From Nocardioides sp. (GTDB taxonomy: Bacteria > Actinomycetota > Actinomycetes > Propionibacteriales > Nocardioidaceae), in assembly GCF_030019515.1 (NCBI RefSeq), contig NZ_JASEEQ010000021.1, forward strand, positions 1 through 46,082: DNA of 46,082 nt, given 5' to 3'. Under the pieces are notes generated by a model. That model ran no database searches, had not been told where the DNA came from, and saw only the letters and a list, made by a program, of their open reading frames with translations. Position 1 is the first letter of the stretch, and each line of letters begins with the position of its first letter. Both the position numbers and the translations under genes were made by a program. Below are positions 23,843 to 31,295 of this stretch, piece by piece.

Positions 23843-24992
23843 ATGAAACTCGGACAGGGAAGCGGCCCCCTGCGTGGGGTGAAGGTTGTGGAGATCGCCG
23901 GAATCGGGCCGGGACCGCACGCGTGCATGCTGCTGGCCGACCTGCGGGCCGACGTGATCCGGGTGGGCGGCCAGGCGGACAGCAGCTTGGTACGGGCCCT
24001 GCCATGCTGCTGAACCGTGGGCGGCCGAGCGTGGCGCTCGATCTCAAGCGCCCTGAAGCCGTGCAGACCGTGCTCGAGCTTGTCAAGCGCGCCGACGTCC
24101 TGGTCGAGGGCATGCGCCCCGGCGTGATGGAACGGCTCGGCCTGGGCCGGAGGACTGTGCGGCGGTCAATGAGCGGCTGGTCTACGGCCGGATGACCGGG
24201 TGGGGCCAGGACGGTCCGCTGGCGCAGGCGGCGGGCCACGACATAAACTACATCGCGATTGCTGGCACGCTCTTCGGTCTGGGTCAAGACAGGGACAAGC
24301 CGCACTTCCCGAGCAACCTGGTCGGCGACTTCGGCGGCGGGTCGACGTACCTCGTCATCGGCATCCTCGCCGCACTGCTGGAGATGAAGGTCAGCGGCCA
24401 GGGGCAGACCGTCGACGCCGCGATCGTTGACGGAACGTCCAGCCTCAACGCGATGACCGCGGCGTTCCTCGCAGGCGGGCAGTTCAAGGAGGACCGAGCG
24501 GTCAACCTGCTCGACGGCGGCGCGCCGTTCTACGACGTCTACGAGACCTCCGACGGGCGCCACATGTCGGTCGGCTCGCTGGAGCCGCAGTTCTTCGCCC
24601 GGCTCGTTTCGCTGCTCGGCGTCGAGGACCGCTGCCCGTCCCAGTTCGAGATGGAGTGCTGGGAAGAAATGCGCGCGCTCTTCGTCGCCACCTTCGCCCA
24701 GCGCACCCAGGCCGAGTGGGTCGACGTGTTCGAGGGCACCGATGCTTGCGTGGCCGGCATCATCCCGGTCAGCGAGGCCGCCGAGCACCCGCACATCACG
24801 GCGCGCGGCATTCTCGTAACCAAGGACGACCTGCTCCAACCCGCACCCGCGCCCCGCTTCTCCCGAACGCGGCCGACTCTGACCACCCCTCCCGCCGCGC
24901 CCGGCCAGGACACACGGACAGCGCTGACCGCATGGGGCATCGCCGACGCCGACACGTTCATCGCCATCGGCGCAGCAGTGCAGTACGAGTAG
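23843..24992 (+). pseudogene. frameshifted CaiB/BaiF-type CoA-transferase (class III) gene
   Basis: Three frames together give one class III CoA-transferase or alpha-methylacyl-CoA racemase. Frame 1 starts at ATG 23843 behind GAGGAG (LRGVKVVEIAGIGPGPHACM, then LLADLRADVIRV) and stops at 24011-24013. Frame 2 carries GRPSVALDLKRPEAVQTVLE and VLVEGMRPGVMERLGLG to about 24150. Frame 3 takes over at about 24155 (EDCAAVNERLVYGRMTGWGQ, DGPLA) and runs to 24992. The aspartate of the VGDFGGGS block, the expected acyl-carrying residue, is preserved. Two frameshifts are needed. The family moves CoA between acids or epimerises 2-methylacyl-CoA. The last frame alone (from ATG 24192, 266 aa) could still be translated but lacks the N-terminal CoA-binding part. 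Confidence 0.82.
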
Positions 24993-25050
24993 TCGACTCG
25001 CTCGCATACGACTGACCCGAGCTTCAGGCCGAGTCATCTCAGGCTCCTGA

Positions 25051-25070
25051 GTCACTTCGGACGAAGTGAC
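25051..25070 (+). terminator. hairpin after the CoA-transferase pseudogene
   Basis: GTCACTTCG pairs perfectly with CGAAGTGAC around a two-base centre, 59 bases after the last island stop codon; an adjoining CTCAGG/CCTGAG repeat lies just before it. There is no T run, so termination is likely but not certain. Confidence 0.5.
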
Positions 25071-25420
25071 GGGGCGCCGGTAAGCGCGTCGAGAGCGTGT
25101 TCCGGCAACTGGTCGGTGCTCGATGCGTGCTGCACGCGAGCGTGTCAGCGACCCGATCGTGGCCGGGCGACGGCGGGGCGTCGGTCGGTGCCGAGGTCAT
25201 GCCGGATGCTCTCGCTCGCGGTTGCCTTGACTAGGGTGGCAGCCCCGGCTCGCGAGCTGGGTCAACTGAATACTGGCTGGTGCACCCCTGGGGTGCACAG
25301 ACCCGAGGAAACGGGAGATAAGCGGAGGCAACGGGGCGCCCGATTCACACTCTGGACTGTGGTTCCTGGTGACAATGCGTGGTGTTCCTCCGGTTCAACT
25401 CCCCCCTCGCGCACGCGTGA

Positions 25421-25450
25421 CAGGCCCCGGGTCCTCGGATCCGGGGCCTG
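25421..25450. terminator. strong GC-rich hairpin, possible terminator
   Basis: CAGGCCCCGG pairs with CCGGGGCCTG, and the stem continues inward (one G-T pair, then T-A and C-G) to a four-base loop: about 13 base pairs in all. It lies 178 bases beyond the stop of the leftward lipoate-ligase-family gene. The direction is unclear. Confidence 0.45.
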
Positions 25451-25627
25451 ATCCATTCCGGAGTCCATTCGTGGACTGCGACCTCTCGCCGTCAGCGGCG
25501 GTCGCGAGTCGTCCACAGTCCCTGGGGTACCGAGTTGCGAAGGCGCGGACGGCCGAGCCTCGAGCGGACGGGCCGGGCTCCGGTCACCGGGCCTGAGGGG
25601 TGGCCCCGGGCCGCCGCTGGGCCGTCC

Positions 25628-26389
25628 TCAGTCGACGCGGTGGTCGGCGACCAGCCGGTGTGCCAGATCCAGCGTCTCGCCGGCGACCGGAGTGGGCGCG
25701 ATCTCGTCGAGCCCCCAGACCCCGGCAACGGCACTGCGCACCTCGGCCCTGGTGAGCTGGGGGTTCTCCTCGCGCACTGCGCCGACCGAGGCGGCGTCGA
25801 AGGGGAGGTCCATTGCGGCGTAGACCCTGCCGAGCACGTCCTGCAGCATCAGCCGGTCGTCGACGACGACCACGGAGGAGAAGAGCCAGGCGTTCTTGAC
25901 GATGCGCTGCGCGGTGCCGACCAGCTTGACCACACCGCGGGCGTTGACGCTGTGGGCGCCCGGGCAGTACTCGCCCGGGACCTCACCCATGCGTGCGTCG
26001 ATGCCGAGCGCGGCGAACGCATCCGCCAGCGCCTGACCGTAGGTCAGGAAGCGCTCCTGCAACCGGCCCACGGAGTCCGGGTCGTGGCGGACGTGGTCGA
26101 TGACGAGCGTGTTCTGGGTGTAGGCGACGGCCCGCCCTCCGGAGGCGCGTACGGCGACGTCGAAGCCCGCCGTCCGGGCGGCTGCGACTGCCGTGCGGAA
26201 GCCGGGTAGGCGGGTGTCGCGCCGACCGAAGACCACGGCCGGGGTGGTCGGGCTGTAGACGTGGATCGCCTCGGGCAGCTCCCCGTCCGCGGCGCGGCGC
26301 AGCATCGCCGGGGCCACCGCGAGCTCCATGGCCTCCTCGGTCCCGGCAGGCCCGACGTGGACGACGGCGTCGGGATCGAGGAACTGCAC
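25628..26389 (-). CDS. lipoate-protein ligase family protein (BPL/LplA/LipB fold)
   Basis: 253 aa. The fold marks are RASGGRAVAYTQNTLVID (equivalent of the RRxGGGxVYHD lipoyl-adenylate loop) and VVKLVGTAQRIVKNAWL (equivalent of KxxGxA, with the catalytic lysine). A Cys-containing GEYCPGAHSV loop lies between them. The family attaches lipoate or octanoate to lysines of E2 and H proteins, but many actinobacterial members of this size are not characterised. It would be the natural partner for the lipoyl E2 that the E1 at 3567 needs, though it lies in the other compositional region. The start is GTG 26389 (MQFLDPDAVVHVG); no ribosome site is obvious, so the start is uncertain. Confidence 0.75.
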   Translation of the reverse strand: MQFLDPDAVVHVGPAGTEEAMELAVAPAMLRRAADGELPEAIHVYSPTTPAVVFGRRDTRLPGFRTAVAAARTAGFDVAVRASGGRAVAYTQNTLVIDHVRHDPDSVGRLQERFLTYGQALADAFAALGIDARMGEVPGEYCPGAHSVNARGVVKLVGTAQRIVKNAWLFSSVVVVDDRLMLQDVLGRVYAAMDLPFDAASVGAVREENPQLTRAEVRSAVAGVWGLDEIAPTPVAGETLDLAHRLVADHRVD

Positions 26390-26511
26390 GAGACGATCAT
26401 GCCCGGCCGGTGGCGCCCGAGCCCGCGGCGGGCCCCCGATCATGCCCGGTGGCGGCGGAGCGGGGCGCGTCAGCTCCCGCCGACGCGCCCCTCCCAGGAC
26501 CCGGTGCGCCC

Positions 26512-27306
26512 TCAGCCCGCCGGCATGTCCAGCGACGTCTCCGAGACCGGCCCCTTCGGCCCGGTCCCCCTCGTCACGGTGAGGGTGAAGTCGACCGCGT
26601 CGGTGCCAGCCGGCACCGGGGTGGGGATCCGCAGCTTCGCGGTCTGCTCCTCGGGGATGTCGAACGAGACCGAGCCCAGCTTCGTGCTCCCGGCCACCGC
26701 CGAGAGCATGCCTTGGCACCCGGTGGCGCCGGTGCCGCAGCTGAGCTGCAGCGAGATCCGGTGGTCGGCATCGGGCAGCAGCGCGGTCGTCGTCACCGAG
26801 GTGAGGGAGGGGAACAGGTTGCCGGTCGGCGTGTTGTCGCCGTTCGGGTCGAAGCAGCCGTCGAACTCCGAGACCGGGTTGGTGACGACGTCTCCCTTGG
26901 TGTCGGTGATCGTCTGGTACCCGACGAGCTTGCTCGAGCCGCCGGCCGTGTAGCAGCCGTTGCTGTGGACGTCGAGCTCGAACTTGCCGTAGCCCTCCGG
27001 AGGCATCGGGTTGGCGGGGTCGGTCCAGCTGACCAGGCAGTTCCAGTTGCTGCCCGGGCCGATGTCGTCCTCGACCGCGCCGCCCTTGTCGCACATGGCC
27101 TCGGCGTGCAGCGACGCCGGGGTCACGCCGTGGTGGCCGAGGAGCTTCGCCTGGTCGGCGTACAGGTTGGCGAACGCGACCGGCAGCGACCGTTCGAGGC
27201 GGGCCCGGGTCACCGAGCTGCCGCCCCCGTCGCCGGCGACGACCGCGCCGCCGACCGCGAGGACGACCAGCATGGCGGCCGCGACCGAGATGATGAAACG
27301 ACGCAC
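26512..27306 (-). CDS. exported protein of unknown function, 264 aa
   Basis: MRRFI followed by a hydrophobic stretch (about residues 4-24, ending AVVAG) is a signal peptide or N-terminal anchor. The mature part has five or six cysteines (CDKGG, WNCLVSW, GCYTAGG, GCFDPNG, LSCGTGATGC), enough for disulfides outside the cell. I do not recognise the family. GTG 27306 follows GGAGG by about nine bases and lies six bases after the stop of the ABC-2 permease, so it belongs to the exporter operon and may be its accessory or exported partner. That link is context only. Confidence 0.75.
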   Translation of the reverse strand: MRRFIISVAAAMLVVLAVGGAVVAGDGGGSSVTRARLERSLPVAFANLYADQAKLLGHHGVTPASLHAEAMCDKGGAVEDDIGPGSNWNCLVSWTDPANPMPPEGYGKFELDVHSNGCYTAGGSSKLVGYQTITDTKGDVVTNPVSEFDGCFDPNGDNTPTGNLFPSLTSVTTTALLPDADHRISLQLSCGTGATGCQGMLSAVAGSTKLGSVSFDIPEEQTAKLRIPTPVPAGTDAVDFTLTVTRGTGPKGPVSETSLDMPAG

Positions 27307-27311
27307 GATGA

Positions 27312-28187
27312 TCAACCTCCGGTGATGTCGCGGCGGCGCAGGATCAGGAAGGCGGCGGTCAAGCAGGCTACGCTCCATCCCGCGCTCGTCACGACGGACT
27401 CGAGGAGCGGCCCGGTGAACCGGGGTGCCGCCAGGAGGCCGTGCCAGGCCTCGAAGGGGGTGGTCAGCAGGAACGGGCGCAGCGTCTCGATGCCGCCGAG
27501 AGCGCCCACGAGCTGCATGACCAGGCCCAGGACGACCGGTGCGGCGATGCCGACCGCCGCGTTGCGCGACCACACCGAGAACAGCAGGGCCAGGCAGGTG
27601 AACCCCACCATCGGCAGCGCCATCGAGGCCCAGGCGGTCGAGACGAGCGCGACGGCCGAGGAGGCCGGGATGGTCTGACCGGACAGCCCGGTGAGGGGGT
27701 GCGCGCCGACGATCAGCACGGAGAAGGCGATCGTGGACGCGGCCAGGAGCACCAGCGTGAGGAGTGCGAACACGACGGCCACCACGGCCTTCGCCCAGAA
27801 CAGCCTCGAGCGACTGATCGATCGCGTGAGCACGGTCTTCCAGGTGCCGTGCTGGTCCTCGCTGGCGAAGATGTCGCCGGCAACGATCGCGGTGAGCAGC
27901 GGCAGCACCCACTGGGAGGCGACACCGAGGACGAGCAGCGCCATCGCGAAGCCGTTCTCGGTCGCGAACCGGCCGAACAGGGTGTCCTTGGGCGGTCGGG
28001 GCTGGCTGTGCACGACCAGCACGACGGCGATCGGGGCCAGGATCGCCCCGATCACCAGGGCCCTGGCGCGCAGCTGGGCGCGGAGCTTGCGGGTCTCCCA
28101 GCGGAGCGCGGCACCGAACCGGGGCCGGCCCGGGTCGGTCACCTGCTCGCTGGTCGGGGTGCGCGGCTGCGCGACGGTCGTGGTCAT
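27312..28187 (-). CDS. ABC-2-type exporter permease
   Basis: 291 aa with about six hydrophobic segments. After a polar N-terminus (MTTTVAQ) comes RWETRKLRAQLRARALVIGA, the entry helix of ABC-2 permeases; the block FASEDQHGTWKTVLTRSISRS (middle of the first half) is the characteristic amphipathic loop of the bacitracin/lantibiotic-immunity type permeases. It overlaps the ATPase gene by four bases. The pair would export a hydrophobic or peptide compound; the cargo is unknown. Confidence 0.85.
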   Translation of the reverse strand: MTTTVAQPRTPTSEQVTDPGRPRFGAALRWETRKLRAQLRARALVIGAILAPIAVVLVVHSQPRPPKDTLFGRFATENGFAMALLVLGVASQWVLPLLTAIVAGDIFASEDQHGTWKTVLTRSISRSRLFWAKAVVAVVFALLTLVLLAASTIAFSVLIVGAHPLTGLSGQTIPASSAVALVSTAWASMALPMVGFTCLALLFSVWSRNAAVGIAAPVVLGLVMQLVGALGGIETLRPFLLTTPFEAWHGLLAAPRFTGPLLESVVTSAGWSVACLTAAFLILRRRDITGG

Positions 28188-29191
28188 CGGGCTGCCCCGG
28201 CCTGCTGCCGGTGCGCGAAGCGTTCGCCCGGCTCGCTCGGCTCGTCCGGCTCGGCCTCGGTGTCGGTGAGCATGAAGAACAGCGCCTCCAGGGGGGTCCG
28301 GGTCGGGGTGAACGCACGAAGCTCGATGTCGGCGCGCACAAGGTCGGCGACGTACGCCGAGAGCAGGTGGCTGGCCCCACTGGCGACCAGGCCGCCGCCG
28401 CCGTCCGGCTCGACCGCGACGGCCGGGTGGAGCTCGCGGGCGAGGACCACGGCGCGGGCGTCGTCGCTCGTGCTGAGCAGGTGGCCCGGGTCGGGAGCCA
28501 TCGCCCGCAGGTCGCCGATCGAGCCGTGGAAGGCGACCCGGCCGCGGGACATGATCGTGACGTTGTCGCAGATCTCCTCGACCTCGTCCATGTGGTGCGA
28601 GGAGAGCAGGACGGTGAGGCCGCCCTCGGTCAGCCGCTTCACCAGGGCCCGCATGTCGCGGATGCCACCGGGATCGAGGCCGTTGGCCGGCTCGTCGAGG
28701 ACGAGCAGCCGGGGGTCGCGCAGGAGGCTCGCCGCGACGCCCAGGCGCTGCCGCATGCCGTAGGAGTAGCCGGCCACCTTGTCGTTCTCCCGGCCGGCGA
28801 GGTCGACGACGTCCAGCACCTCGTCGATCCGGCTGCCGCTCCGGGTCGGGTCGGTGCCGTCGAGGAGCGCGAGGCCCTCGAGGTTCTGCCGGCCGGTGAG
28901 GTAGGGGTAGAACCGCGGACTCTCGATGAACCCCGCCACGCCGTCGAGCACCTGGACGCCCGCGTCGGCCCAGGCCCGGCCGAAGACCCGGACGGTTCCC
29001 GAGTCGGGCCGGATCAGGCCGAACAGCATCCGCAGGAAGGTGGTCTTCCCGGCGCCGTTCGGGCCCAGGATCCCGTAGACCTCGCCGGGCGCGACCTGGA
29101 GGTTCAGGTTGTCGACGGCCACCAGGGGCCCGTATCTCTTGGTGACGTCGACCGCGTCGACCGCCAGCTCGGTGCTGCTGTCTGGGTGCAT
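28184..29191 (-). CDS. ABC-2 exporter ATP-binding protein
   Basis: 335 aa. Walker A GPNGAGKTT (43-51), signature YSYGMRQRL, Walker B LLVLDEPANGLDP, and switch histidine in LLSSHHMDEVE. The roughly 100-residue C-terminal extension after FHGSIGDLRA is usual in drug- or peptide-export ATPases of this type. I take ATG 29191 as start; a TTG three codons upstream is in frame. The gene is divergent from the aldo/keto reductase across 101 bases and heads the three-gene operon ATPase, permease, exported protein. Confidence 0.9.
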   Translation of the reverse strand: MHPDSSTELAVDAVDVTKRYGPLVAVDNLNLQVAPGEVYGILGPNGAGKTTFLRMLFGLIRPDSGTVRVFGRAWADAGVQVLDGVAGFIESPRFYPYLTGRQNLEGLALLDGTDPTRSGSRIDEVLDVVDLAGRENDKVAGYSYGMRQRLGVAASLLRDPRLLVLDEPANGLDPGGIRDMRALVKRLTEGGLTVLLSSHHMDEVEEICDNVTIMSRGRVAFHGSIGDLRAMAPDPGHLLSTSDDARAVVLARELHPAVAVEPDGGGGLVASGASHLLSAYVADLVRADIELRAFTPTRTPLEALFFMLTDTEAEPDEPSEPGERFAHRQQAGAAR

Positions 29192-29292
29192 GGCCGGCAA
29201 CGTAGGGACCCGATCGTGAAGGGTGGATGAAGTCGGCGGCCCGCCTCGTGGCCGATCGCAGGTGCCGACCGGCCTGCTGGTAGGACAGGGGC

Positions 29293-30177
29293 ATGAGGAT
29301 TCGCAGCATCGGCAACGACACCGTCGGCCGCACCGAGGTCGGCGCCATCGGGCTCGGCCTGATGACCTTCGACCAGACCGGCACCCAGCCCCGCGAGCAG
29401 CTGCTGGCCACCGTGCGGGCGGCGCTCGACGCGGGGGTGACGCTGTTCGACACGGCCGACGCCTACGGGCCCGGCGAGGAGAAGGGCGCCGACGCCCAGG
29501 GCGAGAACGAGCTGCTGATCGCCTCGCTGCTCGACGAGCTCGGCGTACGGGACCGGGTGCTGCTGGCCACCAAGGGCGGCCACGTGCGCACCGAGGGCGG
29601 CGCCTGGGGCACCGACAGCACCGACGCCCACCTCAAGCAGGCCGTCGACGACAGCCTGCGCCGCCTCGGGGTCGAGCAGATCGCGCTGTGGCAGCACCAC
29701 CGGCCCAGCAGCAAGGTCCCCTACGAGGAGGTCGTCGGCACGATGAAGGAGATCGCCGCGTCCGGGAAGGTCCGGATGCTCGGCATCTCCAACGCCAACC
29801 CCGAGCAGATCCGGGCCGCGCACGCCGCCCTGGGCGACTCGCTGGTGAGCGTGCAGAACCAGTTCTCACCGGCCTTCCGCAGCAGCCGTCCGGAGATCGA
29901 CGTGTGCGCCGAGCTCGGCCTGGCGTTCCTGCCGTGGAGTCCGCTCGGCGGTCTCGGCGACGCCAAGGAGCTGGCCGTCAAGCACCCGGCGTTCGCGCGG
30001 GTCGCCGAGGAGCGCGGCGTGAGCGCCCAGCAGGTCGCGCTGGCGTGGGAGCTGGCGCAGTCGCCGGTCGTGATCGCGATCCCCGGCGCCAAGCGGCCCC
30101 AGTCGATCCAGGACTCCGCCGCCGCGGCCGAGCTCGACCTCACCGACGAGGAGCTGCAGGCGCTCGACGCCGACTGA
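29293..30177 (+). CDS. aldo/keto reductase
   Basis: 294 aa TIM-barrel oxidoreductase. The catalytic tetrad is visible: D53 and Y58 in FDTADAYG, K94 in ATKGG, H135/H136 in WQHHRP. The C-terminal NADPH-binding block reads PVVIAIPGAKRPQSIQDSAA. It reduces aldehydes or ketones with NADPH; the substrate is not evident. GGACAGGGG lies just before the ATG. It stands alone, with the next gene convergent. Confidence 0.9.
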   Translation: MRIRSIGNDTVGRTEVGAIGLGLMTFDQTGTQPREQLLATVRAALDAGVTLFDTADAYGPGEEKGADAQGENELLIASLLDELGVRDRVLLATKGGHVRTEGGAWGTDSTDAHLKQAVDDSLRRLGVEQIALWQHHRPSSKVPYEEVVGTMKEIAASGKVRMLGISNANPEQIRAAHAALGDSLVSVQNQFSPAFRSSRPEIDVCAELGLAFLPWSPLGGLGDAKELAVKHPAFARVAEERGVSAQQVALAWELAQSPVVIAIPGAKRPQSIQDSAAAAELDLTDEELQALDAD

Positions 30178-30242
30178 CCGGGCTCGGGTGGTTGCGCGGC
30201 TCAGACGTCAGGGCGCCTGCGCACCTCAACCACCGGGGGCTG

Positions 30243-31253
30243 CTAGCCGGAGACGGTGATGACGGTCTTGTCGCCGGTGCGGGCGACGGCGTGGGCGAAG
30301 GCCTGCGGCGCGTCGGCGAGCGGGAACCGGTGGCTGACCAGCGCGTCGAGGTCGATCCCGCCGGTGGCCAGCTCGATCGCGCGGGGGTAGGTGCCGTGCA
30401 TCCGGCGCACCATCGCGAACGTCAGGGCCTTGCGCCGGGCGGGGGCGGCGGGGAACGACGAGAGCGGCACGGACGGGATGCCACCGAGCGCGATCCGCGC
30501 GCCCGGCCGCGCGCACGAGACGGCCGTGCCGATGCCGTCGTCCGCCCCCGCCATCTCGATGACCACGTCGACCCCGCGCCCGTCGGTCAGAGCGTGGACC
30601 GCCGACGGCGTGTCCTCCGGAGCCCAGGCCGCGTCGGCGCCGAAGCGTCGTGCCGTGTCGCGCCGGTGCGGCAGCGGCTCGCTCACGAGCACGCGCGCGG
30701 CGCCGGTACGGCGAGCCACCGCGGCAGCGAGCACCCCGATCGGTCCGCCGCCCACCACCAGCACGTCGTCGCCCGGACGCAGGTGCGCCACGCCCACCGC
30801 GTGGATCGCGACGCCGAGCGGCTCGAGCAGCGCGCCGGCGTCGTCGCTGAGGCCGTCCGGGAGCGGGACCAGCAGGTGGTCGGGCCACAGCAGCCGCTCC
30901 TGGAGGCCGCCGTCCAGGCCGGCGTGTCCGGCGAAGCGGACGTCGGGGCACAGGTTGCCGTGCCCGGCGCGGCACTGCTCGCAGACCCCGCACGGGATCG
31001 CGGGGTCGACGGCGACTCGGCGCCCGGCGTACGGCCCGTCCAACGCGCACCCGGCGAGCTCGTGTCCGGGGACCACCGGCCGGTCCAGGGTCACCTCGCC
31101 GGTGCCCCCGTCGGTGAACCAGTGCAGGTCGGACCCGCACAGCCCGACCGAGGTGACCTCGACGGTCGACCAGCCCTCGGTGGGCGGGGGTAGCGGGGCG
31201 ATCTGCTCGACGCGCAGGTCGCCGACGGCGTGGAGTCGGGCGGCGACGGGCAC
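30243..31253 (-). CDS. zinc-dependent medium-chain dehydrogenase, L-idonate/threonine dehydrogenase-like
   Basis: 336 aa. Catalytic zinc ligands C39 (GLCGSD) and H64-E65 (GHELAG); structural zinc site C88, C91, C94, C102 complete; a second Glu in LLEPLGVAIHA. The cofactor loop is VVGGGPIGVLAAAVA. It oxidises a polyol or secondary alcohol with NAD(P). It is in the same superfamily as the island enzyme at 1662 but clearly a different branch. GTG start at 31253. The substrate is unknown and neighbours give no hint. Confidence 0.87.
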   Translation of the reverse strand: MPVAARLHAVGDLRVEQIAPLPPPTEGWSTVEVTSVGLCGSDLHWFTDGGTGEVTLDRPVVPGHELAGCALDGPYAGRRVAVDPAIPCGVCEQCRAGHGNLCPDVRFAGHAGLDGGLQERLLWPDHLLVPLPDGLSDDAGALLEPLGVAIHAVGVAHLRPGDDVLVVGGGPIGVLAAAVARRTGAARVLVSEPLPHRRDTARRFGADAAWAPEDTPSAVHALTDGRGVDVVIEMAGADDGIGTAVSCARPGARIALGGIPSVPLSSFPAAPARRKALTFAMVRRMHGTYPRAIELATGGIDLDALVSHRFPLADAPQAFAHAVARTGDKTVITVSG

Positions 31254-31295
31254 GCCGCCAACCTACTCGGCGCTCGGGCCGCCACACTGTGGGGC

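Larger units (their letters stand above)
24993..25627. other. 635-base intergenic stretch between the island and the high-GC part
   Basis: No convincing gene. It holds several inverted repeats: CTCAGG-CT-CCTGAG (25038-25051), the hairpin 25051-25070, GCGTGC-T-GCACGC (25125-25137), GTGCACCCC-T-GGGGTGCAC (25280-25298), the hairpin 25421-25450, AGTCCA-TTCG-TGGACT (25462-25477), and the distant pair GGACTGTGG (25354-25362) with CCACAGTCC (25513-25521). No integrase, transposase or intact tRNA is seen. Confidence 0.6.

Noticed and set aside
25340..25412. tRNA-like stretch with CTCTGGA and GGTTCAACTCC, as in the anticodon and T loops of a tRNA-Gln
   Set aside because: The arms do not pair: the anticodon stem has mismatches and the T stem would need five G opposite CCCCC but has TCCGG. 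No acceptor stem closes. At most it is a worn tRNA remnant.
26512..28380. A single 622-codon protein joining the ABC-2 permease region and the exported protein
   Set aside because: The frame is open by chance through the permease gene. The permease has its own frame with family blocks, and the exported protein has its own GTG, ribosome site and signal peptide at 27306.
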